Positions 44,737 through 54,453 of a DNA stretch of 64,000 nt are shown here, piece by piece (positions within the stretch are counted from its first letter, which is position 1; each line of letters opens with the position of its first letter). The stretch is from contig NZ_VCNK01000006.1 in assembly GCF_006265095.1 (NCBI RefSeq), forward strand, positions 1 to 64,000. Direction: 5' to 3'. Below the pieces are notes generated by a model. That model worked only from the letters and a program-made list of their open reading frames with translations. It had not been told where the DNA came from and made no database searches. This stretch comes from Phaeobacter sp. B1627. GTDB taxonomy: Bacteria; Pseudomonadota; Alphaproteobacteria; Rhodobacterales; Rhodobacteraceae. The translations under genes were made by a program, and so were the position numbers.

Positions 44737-46057
44737 TTCTCGCAGCCTTGATATAGATCATGGGGTTTACAGGTTTGCCATTGACCCTGACCTCGTAGTG
44801 GAGGTGGGTCCCGGTGGACCGTCCGGTGCTACCCATATCAGCAATATGATCCCCGCGCGAGACCCTTTGACCGACCTTGACGCGGATGTTGGAATTATGG
44901 GCGTATCTGGTTTCAATGCCAAAGGCATGCCGGATCGTGACGAGGCGGCCATAGCCGGATTGCCAACCGGCATGGGTCACCACACCGTCTGCGGTGGCAA
45001 AGATATCGGTGCCGGTGCTGCCTGCGAAATCAGACCCTTTGTGCAGCCGCCGACCGCCGGTTTTCGGGTCGCGACGATAGCCGAACCCCGAGGACTGGCG
45101 CACATGGCCGAGATTGACCGGCGTCGAAAAGGGCGCCCGTTCGGCCGCGATCCGGTAGAGGTTGAGCTGGCTCATCTGGTTCAGCAGCTCGTTGGCGCGC
45201 ACCTCGTCCGCCGAGGGTTCCTCGCCGCGGGTGGACAGGGACAAAGGCTCCAGCGGGCCGCCTTCGCCATTATAGCCGCGCCGCACCTGTTCCAGAATCC
45301 GGTCCGGTGGCAAGCCGGCGCTGGAGAACATTTTGGTCAGAGGTTCGACCGAGATCGCCATGGCTTCTTCCAGTTGGCGAAAGATCTGGTCGTTGCGCTG
45401 TGCTGCCAGTTGCAGTTCCAGTTCCAGATCGTCCCGCTGGGCCAGCGCGGATTGAGCATCCGATTGGATCTGGTCCCGTTCGGCCGCGGTTTCGGCCAGC
45501 GCCGTGGTCAGAAAGTCGAGCTGTTCGGGCGCGGTGGCCGCCAGTACCTGCTCCGGGCTGTCTGGGGCCGATTGCTTGCGCAGATCCAGCACCGTGCGGC
45601 GCAGAATTTCGCGCTCGCGCATGGTTTGACGCAGGTTGGCCTGAATGACGTCAATGCCGGTTTCCAGCTCACGCTTGCGGGTCTCGGAGCTGAGCAGCTC
45701 GGATTGCATGGTGGAAATCTGTTCCAGCGCGGCATTGAACCGGTCCTGCGCGGCAAGGGCCTCCTCCGCGCGGCGGTCGCGTTCGGAGGACATCGCATTC
45801 AGCCGCTCCTGATAGACCTGCTGGTCGCGCCGTGCCTGATCGCGGAAATTGCCGGAGCCGATGCTGTCCATCAGCACGATGGCAGTGGCAACGATGGACC
45901 ATGACACAAAGAGCGCCAGCCCTGCGACAGCGATGATCTGGGTTTCGGAGCTGAGCCGGATAAAGCGCGTGTCGCTGTCTGACTTCAGGAACACCCGGCG
46001 TTCGGGAAAGCGGCGTTCAAAGAACGCGTGTACCCGTAGTGTCAAACCGCGTCTCAC
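44726..46057 (-). CDS. M23/LytM family metallopeptidase with coiled coil
   Basis: About 443 residues from a GTG start. One membrane helix (about 38-62, LALFVSWSIVATAIVLM), a long periplasmic coiled coil (about 70-250), then a C-terminal M23 domain: SSGFGYRRDPKTGGRRLHKGSDFAG gives the first zinc His and Asp, and THLHYEVRVNG the last His. It is a likely DD-endopeptidase of peptidoglycan. The GTG at 46057 is chosen because AAGGA lies 9 bases before it and homologues start near the basic FFERRFPERRVFLKSD segment; an ATG at 46159 would add 34 unrelated residues. It forms a two-gene unit with the bactofilin. Confidence 0.93.
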   Translation of the reverse strand: MRRGLTLRVHAFFERRFPERRVFLKSDSDTRFIRLSSETQIIAVAGLALFVSWSIVATAIVLMDSIGSGNFRDQARRDQQVYQERLNAMSSERDRRAEEALAAQDRFNAALEQISTMQSELLSSETRKRELETGIDVIQANLRQTMREREILRRTVLDLRKQSAPDSPEQVLAATAPEQLDFLTTALAETAAERDQIQSDAQSALAQRDDLELELQLAAQRNDQIFRQLEEAMAISVEPLTKMFSSAGLPPDRILEQVRRGYNGEGGPLEPLSLSTRGEEPSADEVRANELLNQMSQLNLYRIAAERAPFSTPVNLGHVRQSSGFGYRRDPKTGGRRLHKGSDFAGSTGTDIFATADGVVTHAGWQSGYGRLVTIRHAFGIETRYAHNSNIRVKVGQRVSRGDHIADMGSTGRSTGTHLHYEVRVNGKPVNPMIYIKAARNVF

Positions 46058-46336
46058 GATCCGCAATCCTTGTTCTATTCCATGACCGGATGGCGCGCCT
46101 GCCTCTGGCGCGCGGCTGTGACCGGTCTTGGCCAATTGGAATAGCCAGACTGTGGCCATCCGGCAACCCTGTTCCGCCCCGTTTGCAATAAAGTTGCGGC
46201 ATTCCTTGGCCTTGGGCAGAAAACTGCCGATATCAACCTGTTCGGCTGCGCCATGGCGAACCCGGGTGCACAGCCCGAGATACGCCCGAGGTCGCGTTCC
46301 TCAACCCCTCACGTCAGCCCCGCACTCCAGTCGGCA

Positions 46337-47179
46337 TCACCGGGCGTAGGCCGGGGCTTCGCCATCTGCGAGCGGCCAGTAAAAATCCGGTGGCAGCCCG
46401 GCATCGGCGCGCTTTTCCTCATTGAAGGGGGGCTTCAGCGCGCCGTGGAAATAGGTCTGGACCAGCGCGTGAAACTCCGCCTTGGGATCGAGATTGTCGC
46501 GCCCGCAGAGAAAATTGAACCATTTGGCGCCATAGGCCACATGGGCGACCTCTTCGGAGTAGATGACCTCAAGCGCGTCGACGGCCTCGGTCATGCCTGC
46601 CTTTCGAAACAGGGCGATCATGCCGGGGGTGACATCAAGGCCGCGGGCCTCGAGCACCATCGGCACCACCGCGAGGCGTCCCATCAGATCATCGACGGTA
46701 TCCTCGGCGGCGCGCCACATTCCGGCATGGGCGGGCAGGGCGCCGTAGTGGCTGCCGAGCGAGGCCAGGCAGTCGCACATCAGGTTGAAGTGCTTGGATT
46801 CCTCATCTGCGGATTTCACCCAGTCGTCATAGAAGCCGAGCGGCATCGGCACATGGGTGAACCGCGCAATGATATCCCAGTGGAGATCGACCGCGTTGAG
46901 CTCGATGTGCGCCACCGCATGAAGGAGGGCAATGCGTCCCTGCGGCGAGCCGGGCTTGCGTTTGGGCACATCGCGGGGATGCAGCAGTTCCGGTGCGTCG
47001 GGGCGGCTCGGATGCAGCGGCGGGCTTGCCTGACCGACCTCGATTGCTGCGGTCTCGCCAGTGCGCGCGGCCCGCCAGGCGGCGGCATACCGCCGGGAGA
47101 GCGCTGTTTTCTCGTGACCATCGGCGGTCGTGAGTACATTGACGGCCATCTGGGCAAGGGTGAGCTGAGGTTCGGTCAT
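46337..47179 (-). CDS. Ferritin-like DUF455 family protein
   Basis: A 280-residue helical protein of the DUF455 family (rhamnosyltransferase-annotated in some databases without proof). The ferritin-like core contains repeated acidic/His motifs: AHIELNAVDLHWD, WVKSADEESKHFNLM, and EVIYSEEVAHVAYG, which suggest a di-iron or similar metal site. No signal peptide. Function unknown. It stands alone between the M23 gene and the bcp gene, on the same strand. Confidence 0.88.
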   Translation of the reverse strand: MTEPQLTLAQMAVNVLTTADGHEKTALSRRYAAAWRAARTGETAAIEVGQASPPLHPSRPDAPELLHPRDVPKRKPGSPQGRIALLHAVAHIELNAVDLHWDIIARFTHVPMPLGFYDDWVKSADEESKHFNLMCDCLASLGSHYGALPAHAGMWRAAEDTVDDLMGRLAVVPMVLEARGLDVTPGMIALFRKAGMTEAVDALEVIYSEEVAHVAYGAKWFNFLCGRDNLDPKAEFHALVQTYFHGALKPPFNEEKRADAGLPPDFYWPLADGEAPAYAR

Positions 47180-47632
47180 TGTCTGTGCTGGTCTCGCTGT
47201 ATTGTGGTCGGTACCTGCGCGCTGAGGTCACCTGTCATGCGCTCCGGCGGGAGGCGGCGCTGTCGCATTTGGCAGGTGTCGGCAGGCTCTGTCAGCACCG
47301 CAGTTACAGCATCCGGGCGCAGAGATGAACAGTGATCACACAGACACAGGGGGCGAGGCGGAGGGGGTGGTGGAGTCTGGGGCAGAGGTTTGGGGCGCAG
47401 GCCAGGCGCGAATTCACCTGACCCCAGCCGGGATCAAGGCGACTGAAACATCGCCGGACCGAGCGACCGGGGTGGCGCGAGCGAAGTACGACCTTGAGGG
47501 ATTGCGCTGCGTGAGACGCATCGCGGGGGGGCGGGGGCCGCGCCTTCGGCGCGGCCCCCGCCCGGCCCAACGCATTTGTGGCGAGGCTTTGCCTCTGCCC
47601 GAATGGGGCGGGAGCGCTGCCTTTTGAGTTCT
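47180..47632. other. 453-base region between bcp and the DUF455 gene
   Basis: GC-rich, no gene supported. It contains the large hairpin at 47529-47563 and should carry the promoter of the DUF455 gene. Confidence 0.5.
47529..47563. repeat. 16-bp GC-only hairpin
   Basis: A perfect 16-bp stem of only G and C (47529-47544 with 47548-47563) with loop TTC. It lies about 70 bases after the bcp stop on the minus strand. It resembles the REP-like hairpins frequent between genes in Rhodobacterales; it may also block transcription. Confidence 0.75.
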
Positions 47633-48094
47633 TCAGAGAGCCTTGACCGCCTCCAGGACCTCTTCGACATGTCCGGGCACTTTGACCTTGCGCCAGATCC
47701 GGGCGATCCGGCCATCCTGAGCGATCAGAAATGTCGCGCGTTCGATCCCCATGCTCTTTTTGCCATACATGTTCTTTTCCACCCAGACGCCGTAGTCTTC
47801 GCAAGTGGTGGCCTCGGCATCCGAAAGCAGCGGAACCGTCAGCTCATGTTTGGCGACGAATTTGTCATGTTTTGCGACCGTATCGCGGGAAATGCCGAAA
47901 ACGGCGGCACCCGCATCGGCAAAGGCTTGCAGATGTTCGGAAAATCCGATGGATTCCTTGGTGCAACCCGGCGTATCATCGCGCGGGTAGAAGAAAAGAA
48001 CAACGACCTGACCCGACAGGTCCGATAGGGATACCTCACCTCCGCCATCGCGGGGCAGGGTGAACGCAGGGGCAAGGTCAGAGGGTTCGAGCAT
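47633..48094 (-). CDS. bcp: Thioredoxin-dependent peroxiredoxin, Bcp/PrxQ type
   Basis: A 153-residue peroxiredoxin. Peroxidatic Cys44 lies in PRDDTPGCTKES. The nearby resolving Cys found five residues later in E. coli Bcp is absent (Ile49). The only other Cys is Cys98 (TTCEDYGVW), so resolution may use that residue, as in the distal-Cys PrxQ subtype, or an external thiol. It reduces H2O2 and organic peroxides in the cytoplasm. The start MLEPSDLAPAFTL is chosen by family over a longer frame. It is divergent from the AsmA-like gene, with only 61 bases between start codons. Confidence 0.93.
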   Translation of the reverse strand: MLEPSDLAPAFTLPRDGGGEVSLSDLSGQVVVLFFYPRDDTPGCTKESIGFSEHLQAFADAGAAVFGISRDTVAKHDKFVAKHELTVPLLSDAEATTCEDYGVWVEKNMYGKKSMGIERATFLIAQDGRIARIWRKVKVPGHVEEVLEAVKAL

Positions 48095-48155
48095 GTTTTG
48101 GGTCTCCAGACGGTATCGCGCAAGGTTTATTGCTATTGCGAGCCATACATAGATC

Positions 48156-51100
48156 ATGTCCGGCGAAGAAAAAGCACAGATTGTTGCACCACCGCAGGAA
48201 GACTTGCCTCAGTTCGTCACGCCGGCGGATCTGAAGGCCGCGCGCAGGCGTCGCCGGTGGCGGCGATGCGGCAAGGCAGGGGGCTGGCTGATCGCGCTGG
48301 CGGCGGTGGTGGCCGTCGCCATAACGGTCCTTCTGGACAAGCGCCTTGACGCGCCAGGATGGGTGCGCGCCGTAGCCGAGGAACGGATCGAGGAACAACT
48401 GGGCGGGCTCCAGATCGAATTCGGAGAGATCCAGCTGGTGGTGCGGCGGGGCTGGCGGCCGCGGGTGTCGCTTCGGGATGTGACCGTCTTCTATCCCGAC
48501 GGCACGCCTGCGATGCGGCTGGAGGATGCGCAGGCGGCGCTGGCGATGCGGCCGCTGCTGCGAGGGCACGTGCGGCCAAAGACGATTTCTCTGACCGGGC
48601 TGTTTGCCACCCTGCAGCGCAACAGCGGTGGCGCGGTGGCGTTGAGTTTCTCGGACGGCGGCACACCGTTTCGCGAGGCCAGCAACCTGCCGCAGCTGAT
48701 TGATGCCTGGGACCGCCACCTCGAATTGCCGATTCTGTCGGCTCTGACCCGCGTCGAGACCCAGGCCGTGACCCTGCGCTATGAGGATCTGCGGATCGGC
48801 AAGGCCTGGACGCTGGACGGTGGCACGGTACAGCTCGCACGCAACGGAAACAGTATCGGGATCGAGGCCGGGTTCTCGATTCTCAGCGGCCGCGAGTATG
48901 CCAGCACGGTCGAGGCCACCTACCGGTCCGATATTGGCGATACGGGGGCCGAATTTGCGGTGGTGGTCGATCAGGTGGCAAGCTCTGATATTGCCAGTCA
49001 GAGCCCGGCCTTCGGCTGGCTCGATGTGCTGCGGGCGCCGATCTCGGGGTCGCTGCGCGGGGCGGTGGACAGCGACGGCGCGCTGATGCCGCTGACCGCC
49101 AGCCTGGAAATCGGCACCGGGGTGATCCAGCCGAACGAAGCCCTGAAACCGGTGCCGATCCGGTCCGCGCGCAGCTTCTTCACCTTTGATCCCGCGCAAC
49201 AGGAGCTGGAATTCTCGAACCTCTCCGTCGACAGCGGCTGGGTCACCGGACAGATGGAGGGGCGGGCGGAACTGGTCGGGGTGCGCGACGGCAGGCTGAC
49301 CGAACTGGTGGGCCAGCTGCGGTTCTCCGATCTGAAGGTCAACCCGTTGAGGCTCTATCCCGAGCCGCTGTCCTTTGCCGGGGTGAGCGCCGATTTCCGC
49401 ATGGAGCTGTCGCCCTTTCGCCTGCGTCTGGGCGAAATGCTGATCCAGCGCGAGGAGACGGATATCCTGATCAGCGGCGAGGTCCGCGCGGGCGAGGTCA
49501 GTTGGGACTACGATCTGGAGGGCGCGGCGGACCGGTTCGATGTGGACATGGTCAAGGCCCTGTGGCCGCCCTCGGCGCCGACAAAACCGCGCCAGTGGTT
49601 TATCGACAATGTCAGCTCTGGCGAGATCCGTGACGCCCAGGTGGCGCTGCGGTCACGCAACGGCGAACGGCCCTTTCTGGCGCTGGATCTGGGGTTCGAA
49701 AATGGCGCCGTGAAGTTCAACAAATTCTATCCGCTGCTGGAACGGGCCAAGGGTCAGCTGAGCATCTACGGCACGCGTCTGGTGGCGACCGCGACCGAAG
49801 GCTGGCTGCAGCCGGAGCAGGGCGGAGATGTGGATCTGGGGGGCAGTTCGTTCATTATTCCCGACACCTCGCTCAAGGATGGCAACAGCATCGGCATCCT
49901 GCGTGCGCAGGCGAGCGGATCGGCGCGGGCGGCATTGGCGCTCTTGAACCGGGCGCCGCTGCGCATTCTGGACAAGGCGGGACTGCCGGTCGATCTGGGA
50001 TCTGGTGAGGTGACGGTGACGGCGACCGCCTCAATGCCGCTGCGGGACAAGCTTGAGATCTCCGAGGTGGACTATCACTACAGCGGCAGTCTGACCGCTG
50101 TCGAAAGCGATGTGCTGGTGCCGGGCTATGGGCTGGCCTCGGACCGGCTTGAGCTGTCGGGCGACAATACCCATGTGGAAATCTCCGGTCCGGGCTTCAT
50201 CGGCGGGCTGCCGGTCACCGCGCATTGGAGCCAGGCGCTCGGGGCGGGGGGAGACGGGGCAAAACCGGGGCGGGTGACGGGGCAGATCGAACTGTCTGAC
50301 CGCACCATCGACGTGTTTCGGATCGGGCTGCCCGAGGGCGCGGTGAGCGGCGAGGGGCTGGCGGATTTCGAGGTGACCTTGCCGCCCGGCGCGCCGGTGC
50401 GGCTGCGGGTGAACAGTGATCTTGAGGGGGTGGGCCTCTGGGTGGCCGAGCTGGGCTGGCGCAAGGCCGCATCCACGACCGGATCCCTGTCCTTTGCCGC
50501 AGAGCTGGACGACACGCCGACGATCGAGGACTTGTCACTGGAGGCCAACGGTCTGGCTCTGTCCGGGCGGGTGATCCTCAACCCGGATGGCGGCTTCGAT
50601 CAGGCGCAGTTCTCTTCTGTTTCGCTTGGGGGGTGGTTGCAGGGGCCGGTGACCCTGACCGGCCGGGGCGAGGCCGCGCCTGCGATTGCCATGTCCGGGG
50701 GGCGCGTCGATCTGCGCAAGGCGCCCTTCAGCAGCAGTGACGGGGCCGGGGGGAGTGCCGGGGGCGGTTCCGGTGGCAATACGCCCATCACCCTGGCGCT
50801 GGCAGAGCTGCAGGTGACCGATGACATCGCCCTGTCCCGGTTTGAAGGGCGGTTTGACACCCGTGGCGGCTTCAACGGGTCGTTCACCGGCAATCTCAAC
50901 ACCCTGACCCCGGTCGAGGGCGTGGTGGTGCCGCAGGACGGCGGCATGGCGATGCGGGTGAAATCACAGGATGCCGGCGGGGTCTTTCGCTCTGCCGGGG
51001 TGATGCGCCATGGCTTTGGCGGCAGCTTCGAGATGACCATGGTGCCCTCGCAGACGGCAGGCGAATACAACGGTCAGGTGCTGGTCAAGAACATCCGGAT

Positions 51101-51587
51101 CAAACGGGCGCCGGCGATTGCCGCGCTGATCAATTCACTGAGCCTCGTGGGGCTGTTTGACGAATTGTCGGGGCAGGGGATCCTGTTCACGGCGGTCGAG
51201 GCGGATTTCAGGCTCGGGCCGCGCTATCTGACCGTCAACAGCGGCTCTGCGGTGGGGCCCTCCATCGGGCTGTCGCTGGATGGTATCTATGATCTCAGCA
51301 CCAGCAACATGAACATGCGGGGCGTGCTGTCGCCGATCTATCTGGTCAATGCGATCGGCAGCGTGCTGACCCGCAAGGGAGAGGGGTTGTTCGGCTTCTC
51401 CTTCACGCTCAAAGGCACGGCGGATGACCCCAAGGTATCGGTCAACCCGCTGTCGGGGATCGCACCGGGGTTCCTGCGCGAGATCTTTCGCGGCGCCCAA
51501 CCCACCGCGCCGGGGGAGGAGCCGGAACAGATCGCCACGCCCGAAGAACAGCGCGAGGAACGCAGGCTGCGCAATGAAAACCGCTAG
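48156..51587 (+). CDS. Large AsmA-like/DUF3971 protein (YhdP-type)
   Basis: An 1143-residue protein: basic cytoplasmic N-terminus, one membrane helix (about 43-60, LIALAAVVAVAITVLL), then over 1000 periplasmic residues rich in beta structure, with DUF3971/AsmA-like middle and an AsmA_2 C-terminal region (about 900-1090). It belongs to the AsmA/TamB/YhdP group, bridge-like proteins thought to move phospholipid between inner and outer membranes. A Gly/Ser-rich insert sits near residues 863-880. The last 40 residues are charged. It ends about 90 bases before queA, which is probably co-transcribed. Confidence 0.9.
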   Translation: MSGEEKAQIVAPPQEDLPQFVTPADLKAARRRRRWRRCGKAGGWLIALAAVVAVAITVLLDKRLDAPGWVRAVAEERIEEQLGGLQIEFGEIQLVVRRGWRPRVSLRDVTVFYPDGTPAMRLEDAQAALAMRPLLRGHVRPKTISLTGLFATLQRNSGGAVALSFSDGGTPFREASNLPQLIDAWDRHLELPILSALTRVETQAVTLRYEDLRIGKAWTLDGGTVQLARNGNSIGIEAGFSILSGREYASTVEATYRSDIGDTGAEFAVVVDQVASSDIASQSPAFGWLDVLRAPISGSLRGAVDSDGALMPLTASLEIGTGVIQPNEALKPVPIRSARSFFTFDPAQQELEFSNLSVDSGWVTGQMEGRAELVGVRDGRLTELVGQLRFSDLKVNPLRLYPEPLSFAGVSADFRMELSPFRLRLGEMLIQREETDILISGEVRAGEVSWDYDLEGAADRFDVDMVKALWPPSAPTKPRQWFIDNVSSGEIRDAQVALRSRNGERPFLALDLGFENGAVKFNKFYPLLERAKGQLSIYGTRLVATATEGWLQPEQGGDVDLGGSSFIIPDTSLKDGNSIGILRAQASGSARAALALLNRAPLRILDKAGLPVDLGSGEVTVTATASMPLRDKLEISEVDYHYSGSLTAVESDVLVPGYGLASDRLELSGDNTHVEISGPGFIGGLPVTAHWSQALGAGGDGAKPGRVTGQIELSDRTIDVFRIGLPEGAVSGEGLADFEVTLPPGAPVRLRVNSDLEGVGLWVAELGWRKAASTTGSLSFAAELDDTPTIEDLSLEANGLALSGRVILNPDGGFDQAQFSSVSLGGWLQGPVTLTGRGEAAPAIAMSGGRVDLRKAPFSSSDGAGGSAGGGSGGNTPITLALAELQVTDDIALSRFEGRFDTRGGFNGSFTGNLNTLTPVEGVVVPQDGGMAMRVKSQDAGGVFRSAGVMRHGFGGSFEMTMVPSQTAGEYNGQVLVKNIRIKRAPAIAALINSLSLVGLFDELSGQGILFTAVEADFRLGPRYLTVNSGSAVGPSIGLSLDGIYDLSTSNMNMRGVLSPIYLVNAIGSVLTRKGEGLFGFSFTLKGTADDPKVSVNPLSGIAPGFLREIFRGAQPTAPGEEPEQIATPEEQREERRLRNENR

Positions 51588-51680
51588 GGCGGCGATCTGC
51601 CGCCTGCGGGCCGGGGCGGCCTGCTGCAAATGGCGCAAAGACCATGGACATTGGCAATCCACCGCAGTATCGCGCGCTGC

Positions 51681-52739
51681 ATGAAACTGAGCGATTTTGA
51701 CTTTGACCTGCCCGAGGATCTGATTGCGACACGGCCTGCCGTGCCGCGCTCTTCGGCACGTCTTCTGGTGGCCGAGCAGGACCGGATCACCGATGCCCGG
51801 GTCACCGATCTGACCGAGTGGCTGCGGCCGGGGGACCGGTTGGTGCTGAACGACACCCGGGTGATCCCCGCGCGGCTGAGTGGCAAGCGGCACCGGGACT
51901 CGGCGCAGGGGCCGGTTGCGGCACGCATCGATGTCACCCTGCTGGAGCCGCAGGCAAACGGAACCTGGGCGGCGCTTCTGAAGCCGCTGAAAAAGATCAA
52001 ACCGGGTGAGCATATCCGCTTTGGCGCCGGGTTGTCGGGCGAATTGACCGAGGTGGTCGACGGCCAGGCGCGGCTGCGGTTCAACCTGACCGGCTCCGAT
52101 TTCGACGCGGCCCTGGCCGAGGCCGGGGCGATGCCATTGCCGCCCTATATCGCGGCCAAACGCCCCGCCGATGCGCAGGACAAGACCGACTATCAGACGG
52201 TTTGGGCAAAACACTCCGGCGCGGTTGCCGCACCGACGGCCTCCTTGCATTTTGACGCGCCGCTCCTGGCGGCATTGGCGGCCAAGGGGGTGGAGTTCAC
52301 CTATGTGACCCTGCATGTGGGGGCCGGGACCTTCCTGCCGGTGAAGGTGGAGGATGTCACCTCGCACCGGATGCATGCGGAATGGGGCCAGGTGACGGCA
52401 GAGGCGGCGCAGGACATCGCGGCGACCCGTGCGGCCGGGCATCGGGTGATCCCGGTCGGCACCACGGCGCTGCGGCTGATCGAGAGCGCGGCACGCGACA
52501 GCGGTACAATCGCCCCCTGGGAGGGCGAGACGGATATCTTCATCTATCCGGGGTTCGAATTTCGCGTCGCAGATGCGCTGATGACCAATTTCCACCTGCC
52601 TAAATCGACGCTGATGATGTTGGTCTCGGCCTTGATGGGGCAGGAGCGGATGCGCAGGGTTTATGCGCATGCAGTGAGTGAGCGCTACAGATTCTTCTCC
52701 TACGGCGACGCCTCCCTGCTGATCCCGAAATCTGCGTAG
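51681..52739 (+). CDS. queA: tRNA preQ1(34) S-adenosylmethionine ribosyltransferase-isomerase
   Basis: A 352-residue QueA, which converts preQ1 in the tRNA anticodon to epoxyqueuosine. Family blocks: the N-terminal [49 protein letters not shown] and C-terminal [16 protein letters not shown]. The start at 51681 is chosen by family; an in-frame ATG 17 codons upstream lacks similarity. It follows the AsmA-like gene in the same direction. No tgt or queG nearby. Confidence 0.97.
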   Translation: MKLSDFDFDLPEDLIATRPAVPRSSARLLVAEQDRITDARVTDLTEWLRPGDRLVLNDTRVIPARLSGKRHRDSAQGPVAARIDVTLLEPQANGTWAALLKPLKKIKPGEHIRFGAGLSGELTEVVDGQARLRFNLTGSDFDAALAEAGAMPLPPYIAAKRPADAQDKTDYQTVWAKHSGAVAAPTASLHFDAPLLAALAAKGVEFTYVTLHVGAGTFLPVKVEDVTSHRMHAEWGQVTAEAAQDIAATRAAGHRVIPVGTTALRLIESAARDSGTIAPWEGETDIFIYPGFEFRVADALMTNFHLPKSTLMMLVSALMGQERMRRVYAHAVSERYRFFSYGDASLLIPKSA

Positions 52740-52870
52740 TCATTTCACCCGCCCTGTGGCAGGGAAGAGATGCGGGGGGGAAAGCGGTGAAAATCGCAGG
52801 CCCCGTCGTTCCTGTCCCCCCGCGAGTCGGAAACGCCGGGCCGCGCGGGGGCAAAATTGCCGATACCCAC

Positions 52871-52908
52871 GGCGTCCCGCAGTGCAGACGGCGTCCCGCA
52901 GTGCAGAC
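52871..52908. repeat. 19-bp perfect tandem duplication
   Basis: GGCGTCCCGCAGTGCAGAC occurs twice head to tail, followed by the start of a third unit (GGCG). It lies in the spacer between queA and the MFS gene. Confidence 0.75.
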
Positions 52909-53031
52909 GGCGGCTCAGATGAGTACAGCTTCCCGGTCATGATGCGTCATGTGCCAGGGTCATTCCAATTCCCCCGCGCCCCCGCAAAAGGCCGCTGGGT
53001 TCCCGACAAAGACTGAAGGAGACGAAACGAC

Positions 53032-54306
53032 ATGTTCCAGGTTCTGTCCAGCGCATGGGCGCTGCTGTTGGGGATCGGGCTTTTGATGCTGGGTAACGGC
53101 CTGCAGGGGACGTTGCTGGGCGTGCGCGGCGGCATCGAGGGCTATTCGACTTTCACGATGTCCCTCGTGATGTCCACATATTTTGTCGGGCTTCTGATCG
53201 GGTCGTGGATCGCACCGGGGATGATCCGCCGGGTTGGCCATGTGCGGGTGTTTGCGGCGCTGGCCTCGTTGATTTCGGCGGTCATGGTGATCTACCCGGC
53301 GCTGCCGAACCCGATCGTCTGGATGATCGGCCGTCTGATCGTGGGCTTTTGCTTCTCCGGTGTGTATGTGACCGCCGAAAGCTGGCTCAACAACGCCGCC
53401 GACAACGAGAACCGCGGCAAGGCGCTCTCGCTCTATATGATCGTCATGACCCTCGGGCTGGTGGCGGCGCAGGGGTTCATCCTGATCGGGGATCCGGCGG
53501 GCTATCTGCCGTTCATCATTGCCTCGGTTGCGGTTTCGATCTCCTTCGCGCCCATTCTGCTGTCGATCTCGCCCACGCCGGCCTTTGGCACCGCCAAGCG
53601 GATGACACTTCGGCAGCTGATGGAGGCCTCGCCGCTGGGCTGTGTCGGCATGTTCCTGATCGGTGGCGTCTTTGCGGCCCAGTTCGGCATGGCGGCAGTC
53701 TATGCGACCGAAGCCGGTCTGAAGCTGCATCAGGTTTCGCTGTTTGCGGCCAGTTTCTATGTCGGGGCGCTGTTCCTTCAGTTCCCGCTCGGGCTGCTGT
53801 CGGACCGGATGGATCGCCGGGTGTTGGTCATCTTTGTCGCCGGAACCGGCGCTGCGGCCTCGGCGCTGGCGATGATCTTTGGCGGCCATTTCATCGTGCT
53901 GCTGACCCTGTCCTTCGTGATCGGCGGCATGGTCAACCCGCTCTATTCCCTGCTGCTGGCCCATACCAACGACTTTCTCGAACATGACGACATGGCGGCG
54001 GCTTCGGGGGGGCTGATCTTTATCAACGGGCTTGGCGCCTCCACCGGGCCGCTGATCATCGGCTGGCTGATGTCTGACGCGGTGTTCGGCCCGAACGGGT
54101 TTTTCCTCTTCATGGGCATGCTGCTCGGGGCGCTTGTGCTTTACGCGCTCTACCGGTCGACACAGCGGGCCACGATCCCGGTCGAAGAGACCGGCGTCAT
54201 GGCCGCGATGAGCCCGAGCGCCACATCAGTGGCGGCGGAAGTCGCGCAGGAATATGCCATCGAGACCGAACTGGAAGAGCAGGAAAACGCCGCCAACGCA
54301 GGGTGA
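53032..54306 (+). CDS. MFS transporter, YcaD-like
   Basis: A 424-residue major facilitator with 12 predicted helices. The layout, the RRVGHVRVFAALASL loop between helices 2 and 3, and the YVTAESWLNNAADNENRGKALSLYMI block resemble the YcaD-type subgroup. The last 45 residues are an acidic soluble tail (EELEEQENAANAG-like). Substrate unknown. Start behind GGAG (53020-53023). A long perfect hairpin follows. Confidence 0.9.
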   Translation: MFQVLSSAWALLLGIGLLMLGNGLQGTLLGVRGGIEGYSTFTMSLVMSTYFVGLLIGSWIAPGMIRRVGHVRVFAALASLISAVMVIYPALPNPIVWMIGRLIVGFCFSGVYVTAESWLNNAADNENRGKALSLYMIVMTLGLVAAQGFILIGDPAGYLPFIIASVAVSISFAPILLSISPTPAFGTAKRMTLRQLMEASPLGCVGMFLIGGVFAAQFGMAAVYATEAGLKLHQVSLFAASFYVGALFLQFPLGLLSDRMDRRVLVIFVAGTGAAASALAMIFGGHFIVLLTLSFVIGGMVNPLYSLLLAHTNDFLEHDDMAAASGGLIFINGLGASTGPLIIGWLMSDAVFGPNGFFLFMGMLLGALVLYALYRSTQRATIPVEETGVMAAMSPSATSVAAEVAQEYAIETELEEQENAANAG

Positions 54307-54323
54307 TGGCGCCAACATGCCGA

Positions 54324-54368
54324 AAATCCTGCCATCTGATCACAAAAATACCTCAGATGGCAGGATTT
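54324..54368. repeat. 16-bp perfect inverted repeat between MFS and DUF924 genes
   Basis: AAATCCTGCCATCTGA (54324-54339) pairs perfectly with 54353-54368 around a 13-base loop that contains AAATACC. It lacks a T run. It could act as the end of the MFS transcript or be a repeat element. Confidence 0.8.
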
Positions 54369-54453
54369 GTAACCTAACGTCACTTGTACTTGCGGGGTGA
54401 ATCAGCGTCATCTGGATCTGTTTGTTACTTTTACAGCCGGTGGAGTGAACCCA

